A stretch of DNA of 6,009 nt from Candidatus Kuenenia stuttgartensis (lineage in GTDB: Bacteria; Planctomycetota; Planctomycetia; Isosphaerales; Isosphaeraceae): the NCBI GenBank assembly GCA_945872325.1, contig CAMBZY010000212.1, positions 1-6,009 of the forward strand. Direction: 5' to 3'. Numbering within the stretch: the first letter of the stretch is position 1; the number at the start of each line of letters is the position of its first letter. A program made the translations under genes and the position numbers. Below, in pieces: positions 5,860 to 6,009 of the stretch. The notes beneath the pieces are model-generated. The model did no database searches, was not told the origin of the DNA, and worked only from the letters and a program-made list of their open reading frames with translations.

Positions 5860-6009
5860 TCAGCTACTGGAATCACCCTGAGGTTCGCCCCAGATACTGA
5901 TCGTCAATCGCCGATTATGTGGCGCAACTCGATGCTCATACACATAAACGCCCTGCCAGGTCCCCATATCCAGATCTCCCCCAACCACAGGCACAGCCAG
6001 TGAATTGGT
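5860..6009 (-). CDS. YjbQ/UPF0047-family protein, C-terminal 49 residues only
   Basis: Fifty in-frame codons enter from the right edge and end at TGA (5860-5862). The fragment contains VPVVGGDLDMGTWQGVYVYE and then HR, PHNRRLTISIWGE. The GTWQxxYxxEHR...R.xxxxxxGE pattern is the conserved C-terminal strand pair of the UPF0047/YjbQ family. These are small cytoplasmic proteins of about 130-140 residues that form trimers; the E. coli member has reported weak thiamine-phosphate synthase activity, and the true role is unsettled. The conserved histidine-rich active-site part lies outside the window, so catalytic competence cannot be judged. The gene converges on the RluA gene with a 71-nt gap. About a third of the protein is visible; the identification rests on the GTWQ motif and the position of the stop. 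Confidence 0.8.
   Translation of the reverse strand, partial: TNSLAVPVVGGDLDMGTWQGVYVYEHRVAPHNRRLTISIWGEPQGDSSS

Noticed and set aside
5661..5876. Minus-strand open frame of 71 codons crossing the convergent spacer
   Set aside because: It overlaps the end of both neighbouring real genes, in another frame than the YjbQ fragment, and its product is unlike any recognised protein.
1..6009. Mobile elements, CRISPR array, tRNA/rRNA genes, riboswitch, defence or toxin-antitoxin genes
   Set aside because: None seen on either strand. All sizeable stretches are explained by five housekeeping or exported-enzyme genes, and no terminal repeats or repeat-spacer pattern is visible.

Overview
The window looks like an ordinary chromosomal segment from a bacterium, most likely a planctomycete. 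That assignment is an inference. It rests on an exported DUF1080 protein (3-keto-disaccharide hydrolase family, greatly expanded in Planctomycetota), a TIGR03364-type FAD oxidoreductase, and a moderate GC content (roughly mid-50s by eye, not counted). Nothing in the window looks mobile: there is no transposase, integrase, tRNA gene, CRISPR array or long direct repeat.

Layout, left to right. (1) 1-2648, minus strand: a large exported zinc protease of the M16 (insulinase/pitrilysin) family with two fused M16 units. Its C-terminus runs off the left edge, and 882 codons are present. (2) 2649-2786: a 138-bp spacer with a perfect 7-bp inverted repeat and a plausible sigma70-like promoter for the protease. 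(3) 2787-3920, minus strand: a FAD-dependent amine-oxidase-type oxidoreductase resembling TIGR03364 (HpnW-like). (4) 3921-4104: a divergent 184-bp spacer with an extended -10 promoter reading right, a short palindrome beside it and a small leader hairpin. (5) 4105-4776, plus strand: an exported single-domain DUF1080 protein. (6) 4790-5788, plus strand: an RluA-family pseudouridine synthase starting at GTG, 13 nt after the DUF1080 stop. (7) 5789-5859: a convergent spacer with a nested inverted repeat. (8) 5860-6009, minus strand: the last 49 residues of a YjbQ/UPF0047-family protein. No gene-free stretch exceeds 300 bases.

The genes do not form one obvious pathway. The protease and the DUF1080 protein both carry signal peptides and act outside the cytoplasm. 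The FAD enzyme, the pseudouridine synthase and the YjbQ protein are cytoplasmic. The only likely co-transcribed pair on the plus strand is DUF1080-RluA. On the minus strand the FAD gene and the protease share direction, but the 138-bp gap with its own promoter candidate suggests separate control.

I looked for a novel multi-gene system and did not find one. The points worth a second look are modest: an HpnW-like oxidase without phosphonate genes in view, the DUF1080-RluA pairing, and several short inverted repeats in the spacers.
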